A stretch of 64,000 nucleotides of DNA from Methylocaldum sp002005105. Its GTDB lineage: Bacteria > Pseudomonadota > Gammaproteobacteria > Methylococcales > Methylococcaceae. This document shows, one piece after another, positions 42,019 to 50,081 of this stretch. Position 1 is the stretch's first letter. Each line of letters begins with the position of its first letter. The notes under the pieces were generated by a model. It had not been told where the DNA came from, did not search any database, and was given only the letters and a program-made list of their open reading frames with translations. Location of the stretch: assembly GCF_051027545.1 (NCBI RefSeq), contig NZ_CP194902.1, positions 2,914,001-2,978,000 of the forward strand, read 5' to 3'. Position numbers and translations under genes: made by a program.

Positions 42019-42986
42019 TGTGCTTCCTCCCATTGCACGCCGAAGACTGGGGCGTAGCCTTGATGAACCGCGGTGCCGATCGCTTTGGAAACGCCGCCGA
42101 TGCCCCGTCCCGTGATACGGGCGGAGGGCTCGAAGATCGCGGGTGTGAGGATGGCGAAACTGTCGGCCATCAACACCGGGTTCTTGAATGGCTTCCCGCC
42201 GAGCACGGCGCGGTCGCCGTGGCGGCCGAAGCGGGTGAAGGTTTCGTAGTAACAACGCTCGGCTTTCCATTGCTGCCCTTGGGGAGCGCTGGGCGCCAGG
42301 GTCAGCCAGGCGTTCGGGGCGGCAGGACGCGGCGGGTCATCATAAGGCGCCGCGTCCAGAACCTCGAACTTGCCGAGTCCGCTGGAGGCTTCCTTGCCGT
42401 AGCCCTGCTGGCCTATGGCCACGAGAGCTTCGCTCAGGTCCTTCAGCGTGAAGTAGCGGTCGTCATCCAGCGCCGCGTAAACCGACAGACGCACCTCGGG
42501 GTGATACCAGGTCAGCGCCCGATCGTACGGCGCGAACCCGGTTTCACCGGCCCCGGTGGTGCCGGTCAGTCGGTTCAGGCTGTTGTGAGTGCGGTTTTCG
42601 TGGCGGAGAAACGGCCCCTTCAGTTGCAGCCGGTCCATCATGTCGGCTTCGCTCAGTGCTTCCTGCCCCCAGGCGCCGACCGGCTTCGTCAACACGTCCT
42701 CCGGCAGCCAGCGCCGAGCCTTGATCTGCTTGCGTTCCCTGGGGTTTTCCGTATCGAGACCAAGCAGATGCGGAGGCGCGGCGGGGCGAGCTAGGAAACC
42801 CTCCGGCACGGGGTCCGAAATCACCAGAAACGGTTGGTTATCGGTGTAGCCTTGCAGGAGTTCGATCAGCCTGGCTTCGCCCCAAAGATTACGGATCGCC
42901 CAGCAGCACTGGCCGAACAGGGTGTCGCCCTTGAGCGGCGTGGCGAAGGCGGTTCCGGGATGTATCAGAATGCGGTAAAGCTTCAC
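42015..42986 (-). CDS. csm4: Type III-A RAMP protein Csm4
   Basis: The 323-residue RAMP starts at GTG (42986) with 'KLYRILIHPGTAFATPLKGD' and 'TLFGQCCWAIRNLWG'. The conserved 'RTHNSLNRLTGTTG' and glycine-rich 'GQQGYGKEASSGLGKFEV' blocks follow. Csm4 binds the 5' tag of crRNA and contacts Cas10. It directly follows the embedded vapC gene (1-bp gap) and overlaps csm5. Confidence 0.94.
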   Translation of the reverse strand: MKLYRILIHPGTAFATPLKGDTLFGQCCWAIRNLWGEARLIELLQGYTDNQPFLVISDPVPEGFLARPAAPPHLLGLDTENPRERKQIKARRWLPEDVLTKPVGAWGQEALSEADMMDRLQLKGPFLRHENRTHNSLNRLTGTTGAGETGFAPYDRALTWYHPEVRLSVYAALDDDRYFTLKDLSEALVAIGQQGYGKEASSGLGKFEVLDAAPYDDPPRPAAPNAWLTLAPSAPQGQQWKAERCYYETFTRFGRHGDRAVLGGKPFKNPVLMADSFAILTPAIFEPSARITGRGIGGVSKAIGTAVHQGYAPVFGVQWEEAQ

Positions 42987-42987
42987 G

Positions 42988-43386
42988 TCAAGTCTCCCAG
43001 TCTTCGAGTCGAAGACCGTCGATGCGGCCGAATTCGACGGTATTGTGAGTGACCAGTGTCAAATCGTTGGCCAGGGCGACGGCGGCAATCTGCAGGTCGT
43101 AGGGACCGATAGGCTTGCCTTTTCGGGCGAGATCGGCGCGGAGTTCGCCGCAAAGACGGGCGGCGTTGCCGTCGAACGGCAGCGAAACGAACTGGACGAA
43201 CAGCGTTTCGAGCAGGCTCAAATTGGCTTCCCGCCTTTGACTCTTGTAGGCCCCGAAATAGAGTTCCGCCTTGACGACATCGCAGAGCACGATGGACTGA
43301 GGCAGGTGCTCGATGAAGCGCTGCTTGACCGGGGACGGCGCCGGATTGAGATAGCGTATCCAAACGTTGGTGTCGGGCAGCCACAT
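42988..43386 (-). CDS. vapC: VapC-type PIN-domain toxin embedded in the csm operon
   Basis: The 132-residue PIN protein has the acidic active-site residues in 'MWLPDTNVWIRYLNP' (Asp5), 'CDVVKAELYFGA' (Glu about 41) and 'GPYDLQIAAVALANDLTLVT' (Asp about 95), then 'HNTVEFGRIDGL'. VapC toxins are RNases. The gene overlaps the antitoxin stop (TAATG) and ends just before the csm4 start. Confidence 0.94.
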   Translation of the reverse strand: MWLPDTNVWIRYLNPAPSPVKQRFIEHLPQSIVLCDVVKAELYFGAYKSQRREANLSLLETLFVQFVSLPFDGNAARLCGELRADLARKGKPIGPYDLQIAAVALANDLTLVTHNTVEFGRIDGLRLEDWET

Positions 43387-43619
43387 TAGTCCAACTCCAG
43401 GCGCTTCTCATATTCTCCCTGGGGCTCGCGCGTCAACGGTTCGCCTTCCCATGCTCCGGCCGTGGCTTCGAAGAAGCCGACGGGCCAGCCGTGGGTGTCC
43501 TTTTCCACAGGGCCTTCTTCCAATGGACGAAAAGTGATTTCTACGCGCTTGTGCCGAAATTCCGGTGGCACGGGGACGGTTTCCGGTGCATCGTCGATGA
43601 TTTGGCGTACGGTGTTCAT
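43386..43619 (-). CDS. vapB: VapB-like antitoxin
   Basis: The 77-residue protein starts 'MNTVRQIIDDAPETVPVPPE' and continues 'FRHKRVEITFRPLEEGP'. This AbrB-like strand pattern precedes an acidic toxin-binding tail ending 'YEKRLELD'. GGAGG lies upstream of the ATG at 43619. It is placed 16 bp after csm3 and overlaps vapC, as usual for such pairs. Confidence 0.85.
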   Translation of the reverse strand: MNTVRQIIDDAPETVPVPPEFRHKRVEITFRPLEEGPVEKDTHGWPVGFFEATAGAWEGEPLTREPQGEYEKRLELD

Positions 43620-43635
43620 TCGGATCGCCTCCAAT

Positions 43636-44352
43636 TCAAAACAGCGTTTCGGGCAAATCGAATGCCTGCCCGTTAAGCGTTAGACCGTCGAACTCAATCT
43701 TGCCATATCCGCGCGAACCGGACCCGCCGATGCCGTCGAGCGTCAGCATTTTGAGGCCGATTTTCACCAGGTCCAGCAGGTCGGTATCGTTTTCGTCCAG
43801 CACCTTCAGGTTAAGCCTGAAGGTGAATTTCGCTCCCGCCGGAACACGCTCCGTTTGGCGGGGATTATCGGCCACGCCGGTGATGCGGTTGATGCTGTTT
43901 TCGCTCTTGGCTTCGGTGTAGAGATAGTTATTGTCACGAACGAATTGCCGATGTTCCTCGGTCAGATTGCAGTCCCAGAACGCCATGCGGGTCGGGCCGT
44001 ATTTTTCCGCCGCGTCTCCGGCGTCGCCGGAAATGCCGAAAAGACGGATGATGGCTTCGGCATCTCGGCGCTGACGCTCGTTCATGTCCTTCAAATGTTC
44101 CACGGAAACCGGCTTGCCCGGATTGCCTTTCTTGTCCTTGCAAAGCGCGACGATACCCGCGCGCCATTCCAGCAGGCTGCGCATCTTGCCCTTGAGGCTG
44201 GAGCCGGGAATGTAGGGTTCCTGGGTATAGGGATGCTTGATGACGGGGTTGTCCATCCCGCCGATGTGCATTTCTTCGTTGCCGGCGCCGATGCGTAGGC
44301 CGGTCAGGAGTTTGATTTCGCCGCTGATCTGGTTGATGGCTTTGAGTTGCAT
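43636..44352 (-). CDS. csm3: Type III-A backbone RNase Csm3
   Basis: The 238-residue RAMP has 'GLRIGAGNEEMHIGGMDNPV' near residues 18-37; the Asp in GGMDN is the catalytic residue for target RNA cleavage every 6 nt. 'YTQEPYIPGSSLKGKMRSLL', 'SENSINRITGVADNPRQTER' and 'LTLDGIGGSGSRGYGKI' complete the family signature. Multiple Csm3 copies form the backbone filament of the effector complex. Confidence 0.96.
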   Translation of the reverse strand: MQLKAINQISGEIKLLTGLRIGAGNEEMHIGGMDNPVIKHPYTQEPYIPGSSLKGKMRSLLEWRAGIVALCKDKKGNPGKPVSVEHLKDMNERQRRDAEAIIRLFGISGDAGDAAEKYGPTRMAFWDCNLTEEHRQFVRDNNYLYTEAKSENSINRITGVADNPRQTERVPAGAKFTFRLNLKVLDENDTDLLDLVKIGLKMLTLDGIGGSGSRGYGKIEFDGLTLNGQAFDLPETLF

Positions 44353-44367
44353 GAGCGTTTCCCCTGG

Positions 44368-44862
44368 TTATTTCGGACCGTATAGCTTGTAGAAACCCAT
44401 GAAGGCTTCCATGAACAATTTGAAGTTCTTGAATGCTTCGGGCTTATCCGGTTCGAGCTGACGCAGGCCATGCCGCAGTAGCGTCAGAAAATTCTGGTCT
44501 ATCAGTTCGCGGGACTCCGCATAGGCCGCCTTGGCGTTGAGCATCTTGATGAGTGGAAGGTATTGGGTGCCGTAAATCCTGGTTCGCTCGTCCTCCTTCA
44601 GCTGGCGTATCCGCTGGTCCCACATGACAATCTCGTCGTAGAAGCGGCGGAGCTGGGTGGATTTGTTCTTGTCTCTCTTGCCCGCTTTTGCCGATTTCGC
44701 GATTTCCTCGGCCGCGCGTTCGGCGATCGCGTCGAACAAGTCTCCGCTCGGGTTCGCGACGTCGATCTGCTTCAGGATTTCTTCCAGTTCCCTTGACGGC
44801 CCCGTATCCTGATTTTGTCTGCCGCCGCCTTGCTGCGGCCTGCTTCTGTCGTAATAGTTCAT
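44368..44862 (-). CDS. csm2: Type III-A small subunit Csm2
   Basis: The 164-residue, mainly helical protein carries the Csm2 block 'NKSTQLRRFYDEIVMWDQRI' (about residues 66-85) and 'PLIKMLNAKAAYAESRELI'. It forms the inner filament that holds target RNA. The first 25 residues are Gly/Gln-rich and disordered. It lies 12 bp after cas10 and 15 bp before csm3. Confidence 0.93.
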   Translation of the reverse strand: MNYYDRSRPQQGGGRQNQDTGPSRELEEILKQIDVANPSGDLFDAIAERAAEEIAKSAKAGKRDKNKSTQLRRFYDEIVMWDQRIRQLKEDERTRIYGTQYLPLIKMLNAKAAYAESRELIDQNFLTLLRHGLRQLEPDKPEAFKNFKLFMEAFMGFYKLYGPK

Positions 44863-44874
44863 GGGTTCCCCCCT

Positions 44875-47538
44875 TTAGTCACGTTGTTGATACAGATACA
44901 AATGCAGGGCGATCTTGTAAGCCGCCCCGTAGTGACGAATGCCGGATTCGATTTCGGCGACGATTCGGTTGTGCACGGCCGTTTGCTCTTCCACACTCTG
45001 CTTTCTTTCGCTTTTCACCATGCGCCACGTCCGGTAATACAGATAAGAGCGCCACCGGGTTTTGGACGGGTCCGTCGCCATGCCTTCGGCCATATCCGCT
45101 AGCCCGAGCAAGCCATAGAGATAGGCGGTGGAAAGCCGGTATTCCCCCGCCAACCCGGCCAGCCGTTCATAACATGCCCACAGAGCGTCCATCTCGTCCC
45201 ATCCGACGGTTTGTCCGAAGCAGGTGAGGGCGTTCTTGCCCGGTATTTCTTCGTCGCCGCGGTGGTGCTTCTTGGCGTCTTCCAATGCATCCTCGCTGCC
45301 TTCGGCAAGGTAATGGATAGGCACCGCCGGCTTGGTCATGGCGAGGCCGGCCGAGAAATGGAGTTCCGGGTTTTCCGCGACGTAGCGCCCGAATTCCCGG
45401 CGCATCCGATGGGCCAGCTCCACCTGGCTTTTCCAAGGACCGATCAGGAAGAAATCGTCGCCGCCGGCGAACACTGTATAGCTGTTCCGGTATTCCGTCC
45501 GGCATAGCCAGGGCAGATAGACGGCGAAGAAATTGTTCACCTGCCGCGACAGTGCCGCCATCTTGGCGAAGGTCGGCTGCCTCAATCCTCGCTGGAAAAT
45601 GGCGCCGAGGTCGTCGATGTCGCCTTTTAGGGTATGCAGAGCCGTCACGCCGCGAAATTCCCGGCGTTCGTCCAGGTCTTCGCAGGCGATGTGGTGCAGG
45701 GTTTTCAGATCCTCGGCGGCGGGCTCGTCCTCGTCTTTCAAGTTGCTTTGAATCCGGTCGTACCGCGGATCTTTCCATTCCAGGTCTTCGAATACCGGCA
45801 CGTAGCCGCGAATGTTGCGCCGCGCGTAGCCGTTCCAAAGCGGCCGGGCGGGGTTCGGATCGGGCAGCGAAAAATCGAACAGTCGCCGGATATTGCCGTT
45901 CTTGACTTCCGCGCCAAAGCGCCCGGACGCTTCCTCGTTGCCGGTGAAGTGTACGTAATAGCCGAAGATCGGCAGGTCCAGCGTGCGGTTGTCCTGCAGC
46001 TTCGCGATGCTGAGAATCAGCCTTTCGCACTTCACCAGCAATTCGCCGGCCCGGATCTGGTCCGCCGCGAGCCGGCTAAGAGGAACGTCGTTCCTCTCGA
46101 CTTTCGCCGGCGCGCGGTCGTTGACGGCGCAAGCGCCAAGCTCGTTATCGAAATCGTCTAGATAGTCTTCGAACACGGGTTTCGGAGCGTTCCCGCCGCA
46201 TAAACCGAAATGCTCGTATTTCGTCCGCTCCAGATTTCGATGCAGCTTCTTCATGAGCGCGGTAAAGCGGCTTTCGCCTTCCTTCCCGCCGAGAAAGTCG
46301 TTGCAGCAGGCCGGTTCGAAAGCCAGGCCGAGTCCGGCTTCTCCGTAGCTGTGTTTCAAGAACCACGTGTCGAAAGTTTTCTGGACTTCGGCGAGACGGG
46401 TTCTGGTTTCATCGGTATTGGGCGCGACGATGAGGAACTTTCCGGCAGCGTTGGTTATCTGGCTGGTGGAGGGCAATTGCAACTCGTCCAGCACCTTGAG
46501 CGCCGCGCATTCGGTAATCAGCGAGACATAGAACGAACGGCCGCGCAGCAACTTGGCGGCGTTCTTCTTGGTCTCGCCGCCGCCGGCAAAGATGAATTTC
46601 TGGATGCCGAAGAAATCGCCCTGCACCAGCAGGAATTTCGGTTCGTCCCAATCGTCCCGGCCGCGCAGCCGCGCCAGGCGTTCGGCGGGGGGGTGGCCTT
46701 GATCGGCGTGATAGCGCCATAGCGCCACGGCCAGGGCTGCCGTGGTCTTGGAGTGATCGTACAGCGGCACTTCCGGCTTGACGTTGAAAGCCGTGGCCGA
46801 CGGGATCGCGTGGGTGTAGGTCTGCCAAAGGGTGTCGAAATGATCCAGCCACAAGGGCAGGCTATGGCGGTGCGATTCGGGTATGGCGTCAAGACTTTTC
46901 CTGAAGCCGTCCCAGAGAGCGGCATATTCCCGTTGCGCCGCGGTATCGTTGTCCGGTTCGCTAGTCTCGCGCTTTTCCGGAAACAGGCTTTCGGGACTGA
47001 GGGGGCGCAACGGATAGCGATAGGCGAATCGGTCGGGGGAGTCCGATTCCAGCCGGATCTGCTCGAACAAGCTCAGCAGGCGCGCCTGGTAATGGTTCTT
47101 GCCGGTGGAGGTCTTTTCCTCGGCGCGGTTGTAGTTCTCGAATTGCTCCCGCTCGAATCCCGAGGCCACCCGGTCGGCGGTGGCGATGATCCATTGCAGG
47201 AAGGTTTGCGGCTGGTGATGCTTTGCGGCGGCGTTGACCAGCGAGTCGTCGACGTCGCGGGATTTCCAGTCGGCGAACGGCGCCATGGCCCACCCCTTGA
47301 GCGGCGGCAAGCCTTCATTCTCCAGCCAGTCGACCGCGAGGGCGGTATAGGCCGCATGTTTGTGGCTGTACCAGAATCCTCCGCCCGGCCTTTCGTGACG
47401 CGGGCAATAGAGTTGCAGGTGGGTTTCCAGCACGGTGCCATCGACATCCGGTGACGCACGCTCCGCGAACTTCCCCAAATCATGCAGAAACGCTGCCAGG
47501 GCCACGCGGGCCGAGGCTTCCAATCGTTCGGAATTCAT
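44875..47538 (-). CDS. cas10: Cas10/Csm1, HD nuclease and cyclic oligoadenylate synthase
   Basis: The 887-residue protein starts at 47538 behind GAGGAG. The HD nuclease motif 'AAFLHDLGKFAERA' (about residues 13-26) is intact, and 'YSHKHAAYTALAVDWL' follows. The polymerase-like palm carries GGDD in 'YTVFAGGDDFFLIGPW' near residue 692. Both activities, single-stranded DNA cleavage and cyclic oligoadenylate synthesis, should therefore be present. This matches the CARF effectors encoded in the same locus. Residues near 315 ('LLVQGDFFGIQKFIF') are the usual Csm1 palm-1 start. Confidence 0.97.
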   Translation of the reverse strand: MNSERLEASARVALAAFLHDLGKFAERASPDVDGTVLETHLQLYCPRHERPGGGFWYSHKHAAYTALAVDWLENEGLPPLKGWAMAPFADWKSRDVDDSLVNAAAKHHQPQTFLQWIIATADRVASGFEREQFENYNRAEEKTSTGKNHYQARLLSLFEQIRLESDSPDRFAYRYPLRPLSPESLFPEKRETSEPDNDTAAQREYAALWDGFRKSLDAIPESHRHSLPLWLDHFDTLWQTYTHAIPSATAFNVKPEVPLYDHSKTTAALAVALWRYHADQGHPPAERLARLRGRDDWDEPKFLLVQGDFFGIQKFIFAGGGETKKNAAKLLRGRSFYVSLITECAALKVLDELQLPSTSQITNAAGKFLIVAPNTDETRTRLAEVQKTFDTWFLKHSYGEAGLGLAFEPACCNDFLGGKEGESRFTALMKKLHRNLERTKYEHFGLCGGNAPKPVFEDYLDDFDNELGACAVNDRAPAKVERNDVPLSRLAADQIRAGELLVKCERLILSIAKLQDNRTLDLPIFGYYVHFTGNEEASGRFGAEVKNGNIRRLFDFSLPDPNPARPLWNGYARRNIRGYVPVFEDLEWKDPRYDRIQSNLKDEDEPAAEDLKTLHHIACEDLDERREFRGVTALHTLKGDIDDLGAIFQRGLRQPTFAKMAALSRQVNNFFAVYLPWLCRTEYRNSYTVFAGGDDFFLIGPWKSQVELAHRMRREFGRYVAENPELHFSAGLAMTKPAVPIHYLAEGSEDALEDAKKHHRGDEEIPGKNALTCFGQTVGWDEMDALWACYERLAGLAGEYRLSTAYLYGLLGLADMAEGMATDPSKTRWRSYLYYRTWRMVKSERKQSVEEQTAVHNRIVAEIESGIRHYGAAYKIALHLYLYQQRD

Positions 47539-47554
47539 CCGGGTCTCCTCTGAA

Positions 47555-48664
47555 TCAATCACAAAATCCGATCTGATGGGCCGACAGGCTCAGGCCATAC
47601 GCCGTTCTGGGGCGTCGGCCGAAACCTTTGATCTGATAAGCGGTGGCACCCGCCCCCAGGGCGTCCCGCAGCATCCGGTTGCCCCGGCTCTTGCGCCGCT
47701 CGAAGTAGTTCTTTTCCATCCCGTACTTGAGTCCCTCCACCACGCGGTCGGCGTCGCCGAGTTCGCCGATGATGGCGCGGTATTCGGCCAGGAAACCTTC
47801 GGCGTAGTCGCGGTCCGGCGCGCCGTCGGGCGGGCAGGGGAGGGGCGGCAGTTCCCGCTGCGCGCGCCGGGCGAGCCAGGCATAGAAGGCTAGTTCGGCG
47901 GGCGGAAAGGGGATGGCGATGCCGCCGGCGGTTACGGTGCGTGCCGAGAGATCGATGTCGAGGCGCGCGGGTCCCAGGGCGGTTTGGGCGGCGCGCACCG
48001 TCGCCGAGAAGCTGCTGCGGCCTTTGAGCAGCGCCTCGGGCAGGCCGTGGCGGAGACGCACGAAGGGGATGTCGGCCAGGGTGACGGCGGCGTTTTGGGT
48101 GTCGAGCGGCTTCTGGTCGGGCGGCGAGGCATAGATCACGTGGGAATACGGCGTGGGATAGAAAAAGCCGGGGTGCGACTCGAACGGCGCGTCGACCAGG
48201 ACGTGGGAGAGACGATCCTGCGGGCGTCCGTACAGCGAGAGGGCATAGCCCGCGAAGAACCCGAGGGTTTTCCGGCCGCCGGCGAGCGACACGTGCAACT
48301 GGGTGTCGTCGTCCTCGGTGAGGCGGCGCACCCATTCGGTGATGCCGTCCGCGGCTGCGGTGTTGTCCGCGCCGCTGCGGATATCGGTCAGGGGATGTCC
48401 GTCGCCGTCGGTCAAGATGTGCAAGCTATCCGCGCCGAACCGGATCGGCGGCAGCCGGTAGTCCTTGCACAATCGATGAAACCAGCCCGGCTCATCGCTG
48501 AACAGCGTCAGGCGCGCCCGCTCCACGCCTTCGGCAGTGGAGAGCACATGGATTTCGGTCGGAAGCGACTCGGGAGCTTCCTGCCATAGGGCAAACAGGG
48601 TTTCGGTCACGACTTGGGGCGTCAAGCCGGTGATGACGAGCAATATTCGGCGGGAGTGGGTCAT
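47555..48664 (-). CDS. CARF-domain protein, NE0113 family (TIGR02584)
   Basis: The 369-residue protein begins 'RRILLVITGLTPQVVTETLF', the family hallmark. It has a CARF ligand loop 'LHVSLAGGRKTLGFFAGYAL' near residue 130. The C-terminal half is helical ('FYAWLARRAQREL', 'VVEGLKYGMEKNYFERRKSR') and I see no R-x4-6-H HEPN motif or PD-ExK motif. It may be a cyclic-oligoadenylate-responsive regulator or adaptor, or a ring nuclease; this is not known to me. It is encoded between cas6 and cas10. Confidence 0.88.
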   Translation of the reverse strand: MTHSRRILLVITGLTPQVVTETLFALWQEAPESLPTEIHVLSTAEGVERARLTLFSDEPGWFHRLCKDYRLPPIRFGADSLHILTDGDGHPLTDIRSGADNTAAADGITEWVRRLTEDDDTQLHVSLAGGRKTLGFFAGYALSLYGRPQDRLSHVLVDAPFESHPGFFYPTPYSHVIYASPPDQKPLDTQNAAVTLADIPFVRLRHGLPEALLKGRSSFSATVRAAQTALGPARLDIDLSARTVTAGGIAIPFPPAELAFYAWLARRAQRELPPLPCPPDGAPDRDYAEGFLAEYRAIIGELGDADRVVEGLKYGMEKNYFERRKSRGNRMLRDALGAGATAYQIKGFGRRPRTAYGLSLSAHQIGFCD

Positions 48665-48738
48665 TCGGGTTTCGGTTGGGTGAACGGTTGAGCCGCCGTC
48701 CCTGGCGTTCCTGTCCTTCGGTCTACAGTGTGCCTTCG

Positions 48739-49701
48739 TTAGTCGTCTGTCAGGGGTTCCGGCAAGCTTGCGGCGCAAATCCGGTAGCGGCCCAGTCCCA
48801 TGGTGGCCCCCTTGCCCACGTGGGTCCATTGGCCCAGCCAAAGGTAGGGCCAGAAGGCCTCGATCTCCTCGCCGCGCAGTTCGAAGCGGCCGAGCAGTCC
48901 GCCCATTTGCATGGCGGTTTGCTGGCGCGAGGAGTAGCGCGTCCAGTCGTGCCAGTGAAGCTTGGGCTCATGCACTGGCACGTTTCGTGACGCTTGGGTA
49001 AGGGCGGCGAAATCGGCGTCCAGCGGCGTATCGGTGTGAAAGTAGCTCAGCATGGACAGCCGCCGCAGCAGATGGCCGAACAGGTCGCCGAAACCGAACT
49101 GCGCGGGCGTGACCAGGTGGTCCTCTCGTTTCAGTCGCATCGGGGTTTCGAGGCGGATTTCGAAGCGCTCGGGGAGGGCGGGTATGGCCGGCGTCTGGGC
49201 GGATGTCATCCGCAGGGGCTGGCCGGGCTCGTAGACGATCGGATTTTCCGGTGCGTCGGCCTGTTCCACCTTGATCAGTTCGAAGGTTTGCGATGCGCGG
49301 CCGAGGCCTGTTTTGCCGGCTTGGTCCAGGGCATGGATGAAGTAGGGGAGATGGCGGTCGGCGCGTCCGAACAGGGTCAGCCCGAGGCGGTAGAGCAAGC
49401 CGTTTTGCCGCGGGTCGATACGCAGCGCGAAGGGATGGGGCGCGGTGGTGTAGCGCCGCATTTTTTCGCTGTCGGGCGGCGGTGGGGTTTCGAACACGTA
49501 GGGGAAGACGCAGCTTCGGTACAAAAGACAGGACGGACATTCCGTGCCCCGCACCACGCACACGGTGCGCTTGAGCGCGTGGCCGAGTGCGCCGCGCCAG
49601 GCGGACCCGGCGTAGGCGGGGAGGCGGAGCGGTTCGGTGGTTTCGAAATGGCAGCGGAACACCGCCAGGGGCAGCGAAGGGAGTTGGCGGGCGGAGGACA
49701 T
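48739..49701 (-). CDS. cas6: pre-crRNA endoribonuclease Cas6
   Basis: The 320-residue RAMP has 'LRLPAYAGSAWRGALGHALK' near the N-terminus and a Cys-rich 'TECPSCLLYRSCVFPYVF' insert. The C-terminal glycine-rich loop 'GKGATMGLGRYRI' (about 296-308) is of the Cas6 C-domain type. It cuts within the repeats to leave an 8-nt 5' tag. It is the first gene of the csm operon. Confidence 0.94.
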   Translation of the reverse strand: MSSARQLPSLPLAVFRCHFETTEPLRLPAYAGSAWRGALGHALKRTVCVVRGTECPSCLLYRSCVFPYVFETPPPPDSEKMRRYTTAPHPFALRIDPRQNGLLYRLGLTLFGRADRHLPYFIHALDQAGKTGLGRASQTFELIKVEQADAPENPIVYEPGQPLRMTSAQTPAIPALPERFEIRLETPMRLKREDHLVTPAQFGFGDLFGHLLRRLSMLSYFHTDTPLDADFAALTQASRNVPVHEPKLHWHDWTRYSSRQQTAMQMGGLLGRFELRGEEIEAFWPYLWLGQWTHVGKGATMGLGRYRICAASLPEPLTDD

Positions 49702-49794
49702 GAAGTTTTCTTGTTCTTGTTGCGGGGCGTTCAGTACATATCAAGCACCTAGTTTAGGAAAGATTCGGCAAGCTTGCGAAGTTCCCGAACGAAC

Positions 49795-50080
49795 CGCGCC
49801 GGTCGCGTTCTCGAACGATGCGGTTCGCTTCGTTCACCACATCCTACGACGTGTAGGGTGCGGTGAAGCACGAACCGCACCGATGTGCCGCGAATGATGC
49901 GGTTCCCTGCGGTCACCGCATCCTACAATCGTAGGGTGCGGTGAGGGACGACAAACCGGCAGGAGAGCCGGTTTGCACGGCGCCCGTAGGGTGCCGGACC
50001 AGGATGGTCCGGCATGAGCCGCACCAATCGCGTCCTCGAACGATGCGATTCGCTTCGCTCACCACATCCTGCGGATTCGG
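49795..50080. repeat. Repeat family C block
   Basis: Several inverted copies of 'GTAGGGTGCGGTGAAG', 'GATGCGGTTCGCTTCGTTCA' and 'CCGGACCAGGATGGTCCGGC' occur here. It is similar to 28894-29190. Both blocks flank the CRISPR locus, one on each side. There is no gene in 49702-50081. Confidence 0.75.
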
Positions 50081-50081
50081 T

